Shown in pieces: positions 40,185 to 50,607 of a stretch of DNA of 64,000 nucleotides. Each line of letters opens with the position of its first letter. Position 1 is the first letter of the stretch. The stretch is from Chlorophyllum brunneum (taxonomy: Eukaryota; Basidiomycota; Agaricomycetes; Agaricales; Agaricaceae), in the NCBI GenBank assembly GCA_963576785.1, contig OY756145.1, positions 2,666,001 through 2,730,000 on the forward strand, read 5' to 3'. The notes under the pieces are model-generated. The model had not been told where the DNA came from, did no database searches, and saw only the letters and a program-made list of their open reading frames with translations. A program made the position numbers and the translations under genes.

Positions 40185-41231
40185 TTATACATGGGATTTT
40201 GTATGTTCGTGAGTATCTCCTTCCGTTTCCTTGTCTTTCGGAATGAATGGCATTCCGAATCTCAAGCACGTCGCGATGATAACGAACCTGGTGACGCCAT
40301 CAATGATGATGCCCGCTAGGTCATACTTCTTCCCTGCGTCGATGTCTTCATTCGTCCCAATATGAATACCCTGCCCTACAATGGGAAATATTGCGTAGAT
40401 GATGAAAAGGGGAGAAATTATAAATGTTAGGCCCAAGGCAACCTGTGAAATCAACGAATGAGATGACAGAAACTTGCTCAATATGATTGCACGAACTTTA
40501 TGATCATTGATGGGAGCATGTCTTGAACGAACGTAGAGAAGTATGGAAGATAATGCAATATCGACGGTGGCGATAAAGACGAAAGAGATATGTGCGACAA
40601 AAAGATGGCCCGCTGCTTGAAATTTTGCCTTCGTCGTAGCATTGAATGCCGAGCCAACATAACCCATACTTAATGCAAGCAGGGTCACAACCAAGATCGT
40701 GTCAATAACCATCTTGCCGTTACAAAAAATCTTGGAAGTGCCGAGCATTCTTTCGCGATGTGTGATCAGCGACAGAATACCGGAAATGAGGATGATGTCG
40801 GCGAGGTAAGTCATGACATCCCAAGCGATGAAGAAGCTGTCAGGAATTGTAGGGAAATCCTGTCTGTTTTCATTGTACACTATCCCCCAGAGTGCACCCT
40901 GAAGGGCATAGGCGGTGATAAGGCACAACGTTGACAGGAGAAGGAACGCAGGGAAGATGGGCCCGACGCTGAATTCGGGAAGCGCGATGGACGGTGGTTG
41001 TCGAGTGAGGCGTCTGCGAATGTTCTCCAGAGCTTGGATTGCCTAGAAGGTCGTTAAAACGGCGAAGATAACACAGAATGAAAAGATTGCGGCATCTATC
41101 GGCTCGAAGCTCAAGCTCGAGACTGAGTCGCCGACATCATTACCCCCGCCACGGCCGCGACCTCCCTTTGCAAGAACTACGGAGGGTGAAAGAGAGACGG
41201 TTGAAATCAGTAGTGAGAGGTGGGAGCGCAT
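40185..41231 (-). pseudogene. Seven-transmembrane family, copy E, single nonsense codon
   Basis: Paralogue of copy D with exons 40497-41231 and 40185-40442. The start (MRSHLSLLISTVSLSPSVVL) gives a signal peptide and KGGRGRGGGNDVGD. Codon 63 (41043-41045) is TAG where copy D has CAG within the first helix (FAVFTTLQAIQAL in D; FAVLTTF-stop-AIQALEN here). The frame is otherwise open through all helices: FFIAWDVMTYLADIILISGI, ITHRERMLGTSK, IATVDIALSSILLYVRSR, and after the intron VALGLTFIISPLFIIYAIFP and ATCLRFGMPFIPKDKE. The tail is 12 residues longer than in D. A single C-to-T change explains the stop, so the copy was lost recently, is polymorphic, or is read through. No plausible short intron removes the stop without deleting the first helix. 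Confidence 0.75.
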
Positions 41232-42112
41232 AACGAGTTGCCAGAGGTAGGATGAGAATGCGGTGATCTGGGGAACACCCAATGAAGCCATGGTATTTCA
41301 ACATTTTCGCATTTGCGGGACCTCGCTGTGAAGCTTAAAATAGTTTGATAGATTGAGAGGTTGTGCATGTGATTTGATATTTTATGAGCTTGTCATCATG
41401 ATGAACGTCGTTGCCTGCTTTGCACAGCTGGGACTCGTACACTATGGCACAAAATTGGATTGATTATGGGACAACAATAGAACAGGCTATCCTATTTGAC
41501 TCAGCGGTGGGGTTGGAGAAGCTGAAACGTGGATTTTTAGCACAGTCCACCTCATCAATAACACTGTGATGTATCTCTCCATGACATATTTTTCATCTAG
41601 ACATAGTCTTGATCGTTGAGGGAGTGTGTTCTGAGTTGAATGGAACAGAGGGTGGCCGAATGCCTACCACTTTACACTATTGGTCAACTGACACCAGCTC
41701 GTTCGTTAGAACAAGATGTATAATGAATCCTTGCTTTATTTAATGTTTCTTCTTGCATTCCTCTACAAAGAGCGGTCTAAGTAGGGGAAAGACCTGCATC
41801 GGGTCACATTGTTTAGCTCCATCGGTCTTAAATTGTCTTCCCCCACGAATGGCGCTGCCAGATTCTTATCAACAAAGACTCAAGCTGGGGGCACATAATA
41901 ATAGGAACATCTGTGAGAAGGAACATCTGTGAGATCCGCGACTGGGTAGGCAGTTCATCATCGATGTGTACCGCTTTTCCGGGCACAGCCATGTACCATG
42001 CTAGAAGAGACGACGAGATACGGTTGCAACTGCCAGAGTGTGAAACAAAGGGACATGATATCGTATACCTCCCGAGCCAAATGCAAATTAATAATCATTC
42101 AAGATGTAAGGC
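41232..42112. other. Intergenic
   Basis: 881 bases upstream of copy E and downstream of the F-box gene. The last trace of the tandem-unit boundary block is near 41725-41755. Nothing else is recognised. Confidence 0.4.
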
Positions 42113-44138
42113 CTAGCCACCAACGAATCCTACATTTCCACTGATTAGCCTCCCTACTCTCTGTACCAGGTGCCAAACTCGATCCATCGCTCCTCCAAGC
42201 CATCCCAGCCTCGATGTCCCAAGCTTCGTTTCTTCTAGTGGTAGTGTCCTTTCGGGAAGGACGACAGCTCTCTTCTGTTCTGTGAAGGTCATCCTTCCGA
42301 GTCGAAGATTAATAGCGGTAGTGGAAGAGGGTCGTGAAGGTAAAGCGAAGAATTTCTCAACAGTCGTTTGCGAATTATTGGAGGCTATAGATGTTAATGA
42401 AGATGCAGTGTCGGATCGCGGGAGGGTTGAGGGTCTGCGAACGTTGTCGGAATCTGCGCTTGGATCTGTTGGTGCCGATTCATGGGTGTCTACGCCAGGC
42501 ATGGACGAGTTACGACGCCAGCCAATGTCGACGATCCCAGTCCAATATGTTCCATACCTAAGATCGATGTTCTCCAAATGCGGGTTGGCTTGGCCAAGGC
42601 TTTCTAGGAAATTGGCAGCGTCAACGTGCTGAGTTATTGAGTCGAGATCCCTTGTGTTTTCCAAGTGCGTGGTAAGCATCAGATGCTTGAGAGAGAGGGA
42701 GAAAATGTGAGAACGTAGTAGGGTGTAGAGAACCTGTCAGGAGTGTGGTGAATGTTTATAGCACGCGGAAGCTCAAAGGACGTACCGAAATCGGGGAGTG
42801 AGGAGTCAACTCCATGGTCGAGTGAGGTAGGATTGTTCGGGAAGGATTCAAGCTATCTTGGGACTCGATGAGAAGAATTCCAAGGTTTGGAAAACGACTC
42901 AAAAGGATCACCAGGTCCCGCGTGATATGCGTTACAAGGAGGCTGAGACTCTCCAACGCGCCCATTGTTACATCGCAACACAACAGTGCGTCAAAGATTG
43001 GCTCCAGTTGGTGAGGATCACAAACCGTCATCGCAACTTGTTCGTCTAATCCCCATAGATCGACTGAACGCAGTTTCCGAGGGTGGCGATGGTGAATATT
43101 TGCGAACGTTGATAGGAGATGGTATGGTCCTCCGTATACCTCGAGATTTGGGATAGAGTTGTATGGAAGTCTATCTTCAATCTCGGGATTGCGGAAGTGC
43201 TCACTTTGAGGCGGAAGAATGCGAAGTTCCTTCAACGAGGTGGATTGTATGAGAGCAGGAATAAAGTCGTCGGAGCTTGTGCATGAGTATGGAATGGTGA
43301 GACTCGATAGCGTGCATGGTATATCATCTGGAAATTGTGCTAGGGTCGAAAGAAGATGTAGGGCAGTGGTATGACGGGGAACTGAGATCGAATTGATGTT
43401 CTGGGGATCGATCGTCATGGACAGTAAAACAGGATCAACCCCTCTTAATCGTTCTTCGTGTATCGATACGTGGTTTGTTATTTGCCCCTCCCAAGCCCAC
43501 TGATCCAGATCGAGGTTCGCGATTTTCGAGAGAGAAAAGGTTGGAACAAAATTGTCGGGAGAAGGTGGTAAAATACCACAAGAATTGATCCAGAGGGTCG
43601 TCAAATTGGGTAGCCGTTGTATGGCAGCCCACCAGGAAGGACGAATGTCAACACAATGCCATGCTAGGACGCAAATATTCGGGAAGGAGGGAAGGGCGTT
43701 CATGATGGCGGAGATGATGAGTGTGGGATCAAGGTCATCTGTGAGTCGTCGTGGTGGGAAACCACTACGAGAGTAGGGCGACAGCCAAAGCTGGGTCACC
43801 GCTGGGGCAATGTGAGGTAACTTATAAAACTCCAGACGCTCCAACGTGCTCTGAAGATATCTACGGGGCCTATAGATTGGTCTGTCGGTATTATAGGCAA
43901 GGAAAAATGGGCAAACGTCAAGAATGCGGAAGAGGAAGGGTTGGGCAAGGATGCGGAAGGTAGAGCATGTTCGAGTGACGGAACGAAGGTCCTTGCCATC
44001 GAGGAGGGGGAAGACTGAGAGCCAGAGTTCTGGTGGTAGATGGGGGAGTGTCGGTTGGGGTGAAGGACAGGAGATATTGCTGATAGGCATCTCTGTTAGA
44101 CTGGCCATGGGTCCGCAGCGAGCTCCAAGTATTTCCAA
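42113..44138 (-). CDS. F-box protein with LRR-like C-terminal region
   Basis: Two exons, 42786-44138 and 42113-42733, join in phase 0. The F-box lies at about residues 31-72 (LPHLPPELWLSVFPLLDGKD then LRSVTRTCSTFRILAQPFLF). A long region of irregular leucine-rich units follows (LPSFPNICVLAWHCVDI, LPNLTTLWINSCGILPPSPD, FPNLGILLIESQDSL), and then a Ser/Thr-rich tail that includes RSDTASSLTSIASNNSQTTV. F-box proteins of this kind are substrate adaptors of SCF ubiquitin ligases; they are very numerous in agaricomycetes and mostly of unknown target. The alternative start MASLTEMPIS at 44108 fits equally well. The total is about 657 residues. Confidence 0.85.
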
Positions 44139-46464
44139 GGAGAGTTATCCTGGATGGAACTGGAACGGGCTATGAGCGGTAGTGAAAAGGAGAGTCGTGG
44201 TCAGTGTTTTGTCTCGCTGGCGACATGTCCCAATTTGGATGTTTGGAATGTGGAAATTGGTGTGGAGTGATCATGGGCCGGAATGTCAAATGGGCTCTCG
44301 TGGGCCTTCGGGCTTCAAGAACTCATATCCGTTGTACGAGTCGGCGTAGGTGAGAACCTGCTCGTACCTCAAACTGCCGTACTGTGATTGGCTTCCGAAG
44401 AACGTGTCAGGTCCAAGCGAGGGACAGTTCCTTATTTGTTTTCGCATCAAGAGCAAATAAGGAACAGCGGCCTAACCGCTTCCGGGAGTATGAAAGCACT
44501 GCCCGAGGTCGTCCTATCTCCTCGATTCCACAGTTCTTCGGAGCCTTCGAATGATGTTGAAAAAATATCTTACAGACGCCTTACAAACGCACCCCCAGGT
44601 ATGTCCCGGCTTGACCTCGGGCCCACCATTCGTGACTTCTACTTCTTTATCGCTTTCTACCTACTTCCGGCTTCCTGGGATTAGTACACCATTATTATCT
44701 CACCCAACTTCCATAGTTCCTGAATGCTCATCCATGATATCCTTTTTTTGTTTTTCGATATTTTTGCGACTGGACTTTCCTGTTCACAGCTTCAGAGCAT
44801 TCGAGACACCGCAGCGTCGTAGGCATGAAATAGAGGCATATTCGGTGATCAACATTAAGATAGCCGAATGAATTGGAGGTCTGTCTGTATCCGAATCGAA
44901 TATCTTGCTTCAATGTCGCACCATTACGACCCCTTTCTTGTCCTCCCTCAGGCCCTCAGCGAGAAACCTTGGATCTAAAATGACCCACTGACTTGATTGA
45001 AATACTCTGGGTCCTATACAATGGTTGACCTTCCTCCTTCCGCACACAACCGTTCTTGCCTACGTGAGATATTGTTGGCGTGCTAAGATCGTCGCGAAGG
45101 AGGATCGTGATAGGACTTGACAGTGTTTGATGGGTTCTCCACACAGGCATCGGTGCGCAATAGGCGACATAACAACCAAGCAATAGTCCTTCATGGTTGA
45201 CCCAAAGGCAAGATTTTACCCCCTACTGTCAATGGGTGGCAGCCACTACAGTTAGAGCACATACTTAACCCTCATCGTCGATCCAGGGCAGCAGACGGTC
45301 TCCGGTGCGCTTCAGTACTCTAAAAAAGCCTGTACTATGATTATGTGATTAAAGAGGACAGTAGATAAGGTTCGGGCCGGCGCTGGCGGCTGTGGATGAT
45401 AAGGTAGTTCGGACAGGGATTCAGAAGGGCCTCCAAGGCGAAGGCCGCCCGAGCAGCCCCGAACAACGGAGTCCACACGGCGATGGGACGGGTCTGTTGC
45501 CAATAAATTTCGACCAAAACCTCAACCTTGAACTGGAAAGCTTCTGTGATGACTCGCACAGAAATAGAACCCTGCAATGGAAATGTTTACGACTTCGCCG
45601 AGTGGTATGTACCCTCGTGAATACCCTCGTGAACTCCGTCCTCGCTTTCGTCTCCACCCCCACCTTCACACCATATGCCAAGACTGACTTACTGACTTCA
45701 AGAAGCACTAATTCGCTCCTGTCTGAGGTCTTCTAGGACGGCATTCCCCGCTTCTCTAAGAACGCCAACAGAACGCCGCCGTGGATTTCCTTGTCATTTG
45801 TGCTTCTGTTTTTGTTTTTTTCCTATGAAGGTATTGAGACGTTCGAGCTGGGTGTGATTCGGTGTGTATGTAGCAGAAACCGCCCCAACTTGTAGTTATG
45901 TAGCAGCGATAGGGGTTATGTCAAGGACATGCCAGGGTTGTGTCGTTGATCTTCTTGGCATGGCGTGGCATCGTACTTAAGAAGCTTCAAGCTCTCGTTA
46001 TGCAATCTTGAAACAAATCGACCTTTTCGGCTTGATTTGATAAGTAACTATTGATAGTCCTGTCGCCGTGATCTATCGAGAGTTTATAGCATTGCGGAGC
46101 TTCGAGCTTCAACTCTGGTGGTGTATCGTGGGCTTTTTCCCACTGCCGCGGTCTCTTCTTTCTTAGGTCCCTTAGTCCAGTACTCTGGCCGATACAGAGA
46201 ACGTACAGGTTCGGCGGACTATATGTCAAACTGAATTGTTTACAGTCGCCACCGCTACACCTGACAACTTGGGACTTAAGTGACTGAATTGAATGGTTTC
46301 TTCAGAATTGATTGAAAGCCAGCCATTTGTTATCGTGGAGCTGAAAGGGATGTCAGAGGCTGTGTAGGTAGTTACTGTACATATTGAAGAAGGTTTGGTT
46401 CAATTAACGAAGAGAGGAAGGGAAATGGCAGTGGGAACAAAGGGTAGTAGGGATGGTCTTGTCA
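44139..46464. other. Intergenic, start of duplicated protoglobin flank
   Basis: 2.3 kb. No gene could be supported: the open frames near 44390-44680 and 45390-45740 lack family motifs and overlap each other on both strands. From about 45965 the sequence belongs to the segmental duplication shared with 59220 onward. Confidence 0.4.
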
Positions 46465-47256
46465 TCACTTTTGCTCCTCGCTTTTTTCTCCACTTTCTCC
46501 CTTGATGTAGTGACGTGCGAAAAGATCTAGGCGATGATCAGCAGACTGATTTGTTTCTTACGAGATCTACACCTACCATTTTGCAACCAAAGAATCTGGG
46601 ACGTTTATCAGTGTGTACGCAGCCATGTCAGAAGCTTCATTTACATACCTTGTTTACTGCCTTCACAACGGCAACCTTGGTGCTTTGATCAAGTTCTGGG
46701 TGTTCCATTACCGCAGACATTATTATATCTTGGACAAAACCTAGATAGTATGTTGTTTCAAACTGGGCTGCCCAATTGGGCAAAGGGATTACGAACCGAG
46801 GAGGAGAGCGCAGTGCATAAACTCTACTCGAAGACCCGGTTTCTTGGCCCGATGCTTGAATCCAGAGTCCTCAACACCAGTATGCATTCTGCCAACTTTG
46901 TCAAGATATTCCCAACTCTTTGGATTGTCATAGTCCATGGTGACTAGCTTGACGATGTAGCCCGACAGGAAATCCTTACGGAATTTGATTTGGGAGTGGT
47001 CGAGGGTCAAATCGTCGAGAGACTGAGGTGTATCACCCGTAAATCCCGTTTGGCGCGGTACGAATGCTTGCTTCGTGACTGAATATTGGAACAGTTTCAC
47101 GTAGACGGCATCGACGACAACAGGAACAAGGGGAGCGAGATACGGCTTAGCAGCATGGAGTGCTGCTGCATCAGCCGCCGTCCAGTTGACAAAGTCGCGG
47201 GTGTATTCGAGCCTCGACGGGAGGGATTCCAAGGATTCAGGGGTGATGTCGTGCAT
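46465..47256 (-). CDS. Protoglobin-like heme protein, copy 1, short tail
   Basis: Four exons, 46797-47256, 46649-46740, 46577-46595 and 46465-46526, give 210 residues. The start is MHDITPESLESLPSRLEYTR. The protoglobin fold is indicated by FVPRQTGFTGD, FRKDFLSGYIVKLVTMDYDN and WEYLDKVGRMHTGVED, where His125 is the expected proximal heme ligand, then GLRVEFMHCALLLG. A 19-base exon encodes ILWLQN. Family members bind O2, CO or NO; the role in fungi is unknown. The paralogue at 59617 continues into a hydrophobic C-terminal segment, while here TGA follows EEQK and the remaining homologous sequence (reading LPFV) is in another frame. This copy is therefore predicted soluble. A TATAAAA box lies 45 bp upstream of the start. 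Confidence 0.85.
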
Positions 47257-47300
47257 ATCGGTGGCTCAGTAGTTGGGAGCTAGTCGAGTGTGAGGCGACA

Positions 47301-47307
47301 TTTTATA
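47301..47307 (-). promoter_or_regulatory. TATA box of protoglobin copy 1
   Basis: TATAAAA on the minus strand, 45 bp upstream of the start codon; copy 2 has the same motif at 60518-60524 at a similar distance. Confidence 0.6.
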
Positions 47308-49721
47308 CCTTTCCGTGACTCGACCCTAGTTAAGGAATTCGTTCGCGAGAAGTCCTACACGTAACATCTTTAGGACGTATTTACACTTTGGCGTCGAATT
47401 CGAGATCCGGCTAACGGTCGGCCTGAAAGGAGACACCCCGGGCAAAACCAGGTTTCCCAGATTTTCAGCGGTAGGACAGGACATTGTGATTCGTCCGAGG
47501 GTAGCGGTTCTACGAATAGGGTGGTAAGTGAAAGCTAGTGGAACGGGGCGAATTGCCGATGTTTGTCAAATATATAACAAGCGCTCCTGTAACAGTGAGA
47601 AGCGGCGAGACATGAGTTTCCCATGGCTATTATCGGTCCGTCCGATTATTGGGATCCCAGGATTCCGAAACATGTGAAGTGAACAGGCGATGCCGTGAGA
47701 AGCATCGGTATAAGGTTTAATAAAAGGGTGGATGGATTGTTCATCAGATATGATCAAAGGGTGTGGGCCAGGGATAAACTCAGCCAAAATTAATTAGGTA
47801 TAGTTGATGGAAATAGAGAGCCAGTGATTCCCAGAAAACTGTGTCATTCTAGTGGTTAAGTCTGAATGTAATTGAATAGTATTTAGTTCTACAACAATCT
47901 GGCCCTAAATATCCTACCAACACTGATTAGATTGAAGAAAATTTGTACATACAAGGCTACCCAATCCCAATCAATATATCTCAGTATGGCTGCTTATAGC
48001 TTCTTCTGAAGGACTTACTTTGCAGGTGATTATAAACTTATGGCTACATATTCTGCCACAGTGCATAAGAAATAGTTAAGACTGGTAGTCAGGATAAGTC
48101 ATGTACATAAGTTCTACTAACACTCATTAACAATGCAAGTAATGAGGGAGACATACATAGAATCAATGCATTTAAGCAGTATAGACCTTGTTGTGTATAT
48201 ACCCATTTCATGAACTTTGCATTTCCACTTCACTTTTGTTATATAATGTGTTATGTGACTCTTGAGTATTATTTTGATATTTCTGCTCATCTATCTCAGT
48301 CACATTTTGTAATACTGGGTGTGTTCTCACAACTCTAAATCCTTGCATTATAACAGACATAAGGGTGATATAAGGGTGACTCAAGGAAAACCCTCAAGGG
48401 CACTAATTACAAAGCTAAATATTACTATGTAAATTTAGATATAGTGTATATTGCATAGAAGAACTTCTAGTGTTGAAGTTTTGGACATATTCTAGAAATA
48501 GACTATGAAGTCATTATGATAATAATAGACTGATCTGTTACTTTCTAGTAACTTCAATCTATAGTAACTTCTTATGAGTTGCTCTGCATAGAGTCATAAT
48601 GTCAATTGGTACTTGATAGATTACTCTACATAGTTTCAATAACTAGTATAATATGTTCTGCAGTACTCCACAGGTACTATACCACAGTTAATAGGAGTTA
48701 TAAGGAACATTCTATGTATTCCTAGTATTTTATATAGTTTGACTTGTCTATGTTCTTACATGTATATAAACCCCATGTAGTAGACCAAGTTCTGTATCTT
48801 GTTTAATCAAACAACTTTTTCATCATATCCTATCTACTCTAGTACAACACAAATCTCAATCTACTTGACTTTGAACTTTCTACCTCTGACACAGATTGTT
48901 TTATTACTAAAATTTGTCTATCCAAATTACCCTTCTACTATTACTGGATAGAAACATACTTTATCAGTAAGTAAACCCTATATTTTCTCCCACTGTGTTT
49001 ACTGCTACCCTAGCAAACAACTTGTTATAGTTGTTTCCTCAATATCTAGTCTCTGAGAAATGATTTGTTTCTTATTATCTGGGTAGATAGATTGAGTTAG
49101 TAAAAGACCAAGTCAACTAGACATTTAATTCTGAGAAAAGTAGGACTATAGTAGTAAGCTTTCTGATGGTCCAATACTACTTAGGGTAGCTTGTATAGCT
49201 GAGAGTTTAAAAAAAAAAAGTGACTGTTCTTTCTTTCCTTTCTTTTTCTTTCCTAGACCAAATACTATAAGTTACTCTAGAGATATGGGTTGGAGAACAG
49301 CTTAGAAAGAAACCAGATGAATAGAACCTTTAAGAGACTTTTGATAACCCCCTAACCAATGTCCAGAAAATTTTCATTTGTGAAAAAACTTGACTTTATG
49401 TTTTGTTTTACATTGTTTCATAGCTCTTTTTTTTCCATGAGCTCAACAAATTTACACTTGAACCTTATATGATGGAAAGCTAATAATTTTTTAATTATTA
49501 TTTTTTTGGTTAATCTTGTTTATTCTCTATTGGCCTTGCATAAACATAATTTAAGTCTAATATAATGTTTATATAACCCAGAAATATTTGAATACTATTT
49601 AAGTAATATTTGCATAATCAGTATAAATTATACAAATATAGAGATAGTATAAGGTAGTTTGGAAATTGGATACTCACTAGTATCACATAATATAATACTA
49701 ATGGAGAAACTAAGAATAGTC

Positions 49722-49814
49722 TGTAACAGTTTAATAATATTTGCTTATCCAGATACTTGGCTTACTTGGCTGAGATAAGTATTAAGGCCATATTCTAGAG
49801 GTTACATTCTCTTC
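49722..49814 (+). repeat. Left half of an interrupted LTR end
   Basis: AACAGTTTAATAATATTTGC through GGTTACATTCTCTTC matches 56587-56675 at the end of another LTR copy. The match continues on the far side of the retroelement at 58501-58536. The large element therefore inserted into a pre-existing copy of this LTR family. Confidence 0.75.
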
Positions 49815-50112
49815 TGTTATGAATTATTCTTAGCAGTTACATTCCTATTATGTACCTATCATCTTACACTTATCATTCGACTATATCCATTTCATTCCTT
49901 AGAGTTATTACTCTTCATAACTCATTCTACTTGTTTCTATAACTCCATTACTCTGTTCTCTTATTCTTAGTACTCACCACTAGTATATAAAGTGTATTAA
50001 TACTTAACATATTCCTTATACTTTACCAATTGTATCATCCTTTTCTCTTCTCTCTACTTCCTTGTTTTTATCCAAAGACTTGCAATCTGAGTTCTAGACT
50101 AAGATCATAACA
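49815..50112 (+). repeat. 5' LTR
   Basis: 298 bp, with terminal inverted TGTTATGA and TCATAACA. TATATAAAG at 49984-49992 is the likely TATA box. It is closely similar to 58214-58500, with substitutions and one small length difference. Confidence 0.9.
50018..50029 (+). promoter_or_regulatory. Predicted transcript start, complementary to primer site
   Basis: ATACTTTACCAA begins about 30 bp after the TATA box at 49984. It is the exact reverse complement of 50114-50125, just inside the element. Confidence 0.6.
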
Positions 50113-50113
50113 T

Positions 50114-50125
50114 TTGGTAAAGTAT
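50114..50125 (+). promoter_or_regulatory. Primer binding site, Tf1-type self-priming
   Basis: TTGGTAAAGTAT starts one base after the 5' LTR. It pairs with 12 consecutive bases at 50018-50029. In Tf1 and related chromoviruses the first bases of the RNA fold back onto the PBS and prime reverse transcription without a tRNA; position and length fit that scheme. Confidence 0.65.
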
Positions 50126-50607
50126 TATTTGACTTACCTTGCAAGAAAGGTGTCACTATTCATAGCTAGGCTTGGAATAATAGCCTCCAACCAGGATAAC
50201 AATATATGAGTAGCAGCAGCTTATTAAGAATACTGAGAAAACCCAGAACTCTAAGACCAACAGACATCTAGGAATCATCAGTCACTACTGGATCCAAACA
50301 ATAAATAGAACCAGAAGTCCCTAAAGGGCTTAAGCAATAGAAATAAGATTATAGCATAGATGAAGACATAGCTCTCTCTGAAACCCTATTCAATACAGAG
50401 GTTACCAAGACCATATCTGACATAGAAGTTGCAGAAGCTTTATTTGACATAGAAGTTGCTAAAGTTCCATCCAATACAGAAATTGCCAAAACCTATGAAT
50501 ATAACAAATCCAAAACATCTGATATAGAAGTCGCCAAGAACTAATCCCATATAGATATTGCCAAGATACATAAGAACATACACAGAAAATTTGAAACAGA
50601 ATCAGAA

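Larger units (their letters stand above)
45965..47460. repeat. Segmental duplication, protoglobin unit 1
   Basis: Shares with 59220-60640 the downstream block (GAAGC.TCAAG.TCT..T..TGCAAT, then GAGAA..TACAGG), the whole protoglobin gene and the upstream block (ACTCGACCCT.GT.AAGGAAT, then CGGCTAACGGTCGGC). Direct orientation. Confidence 0.75.

Noticed and set aside
41043..41140. An intron that would remove the TAG of 7TM copy E
   Set aside because: Available GT donors give either a 30-base intron or loss of the whole first helix; copy D reads through the same place as coding sequence.
45341..45736. Possible gene in overlapping frames on both strands
   Set aside because: Frames on opposite strands are equally long, neither has a domain, signal peptide or clear splice partner, and the start is arbitrary.
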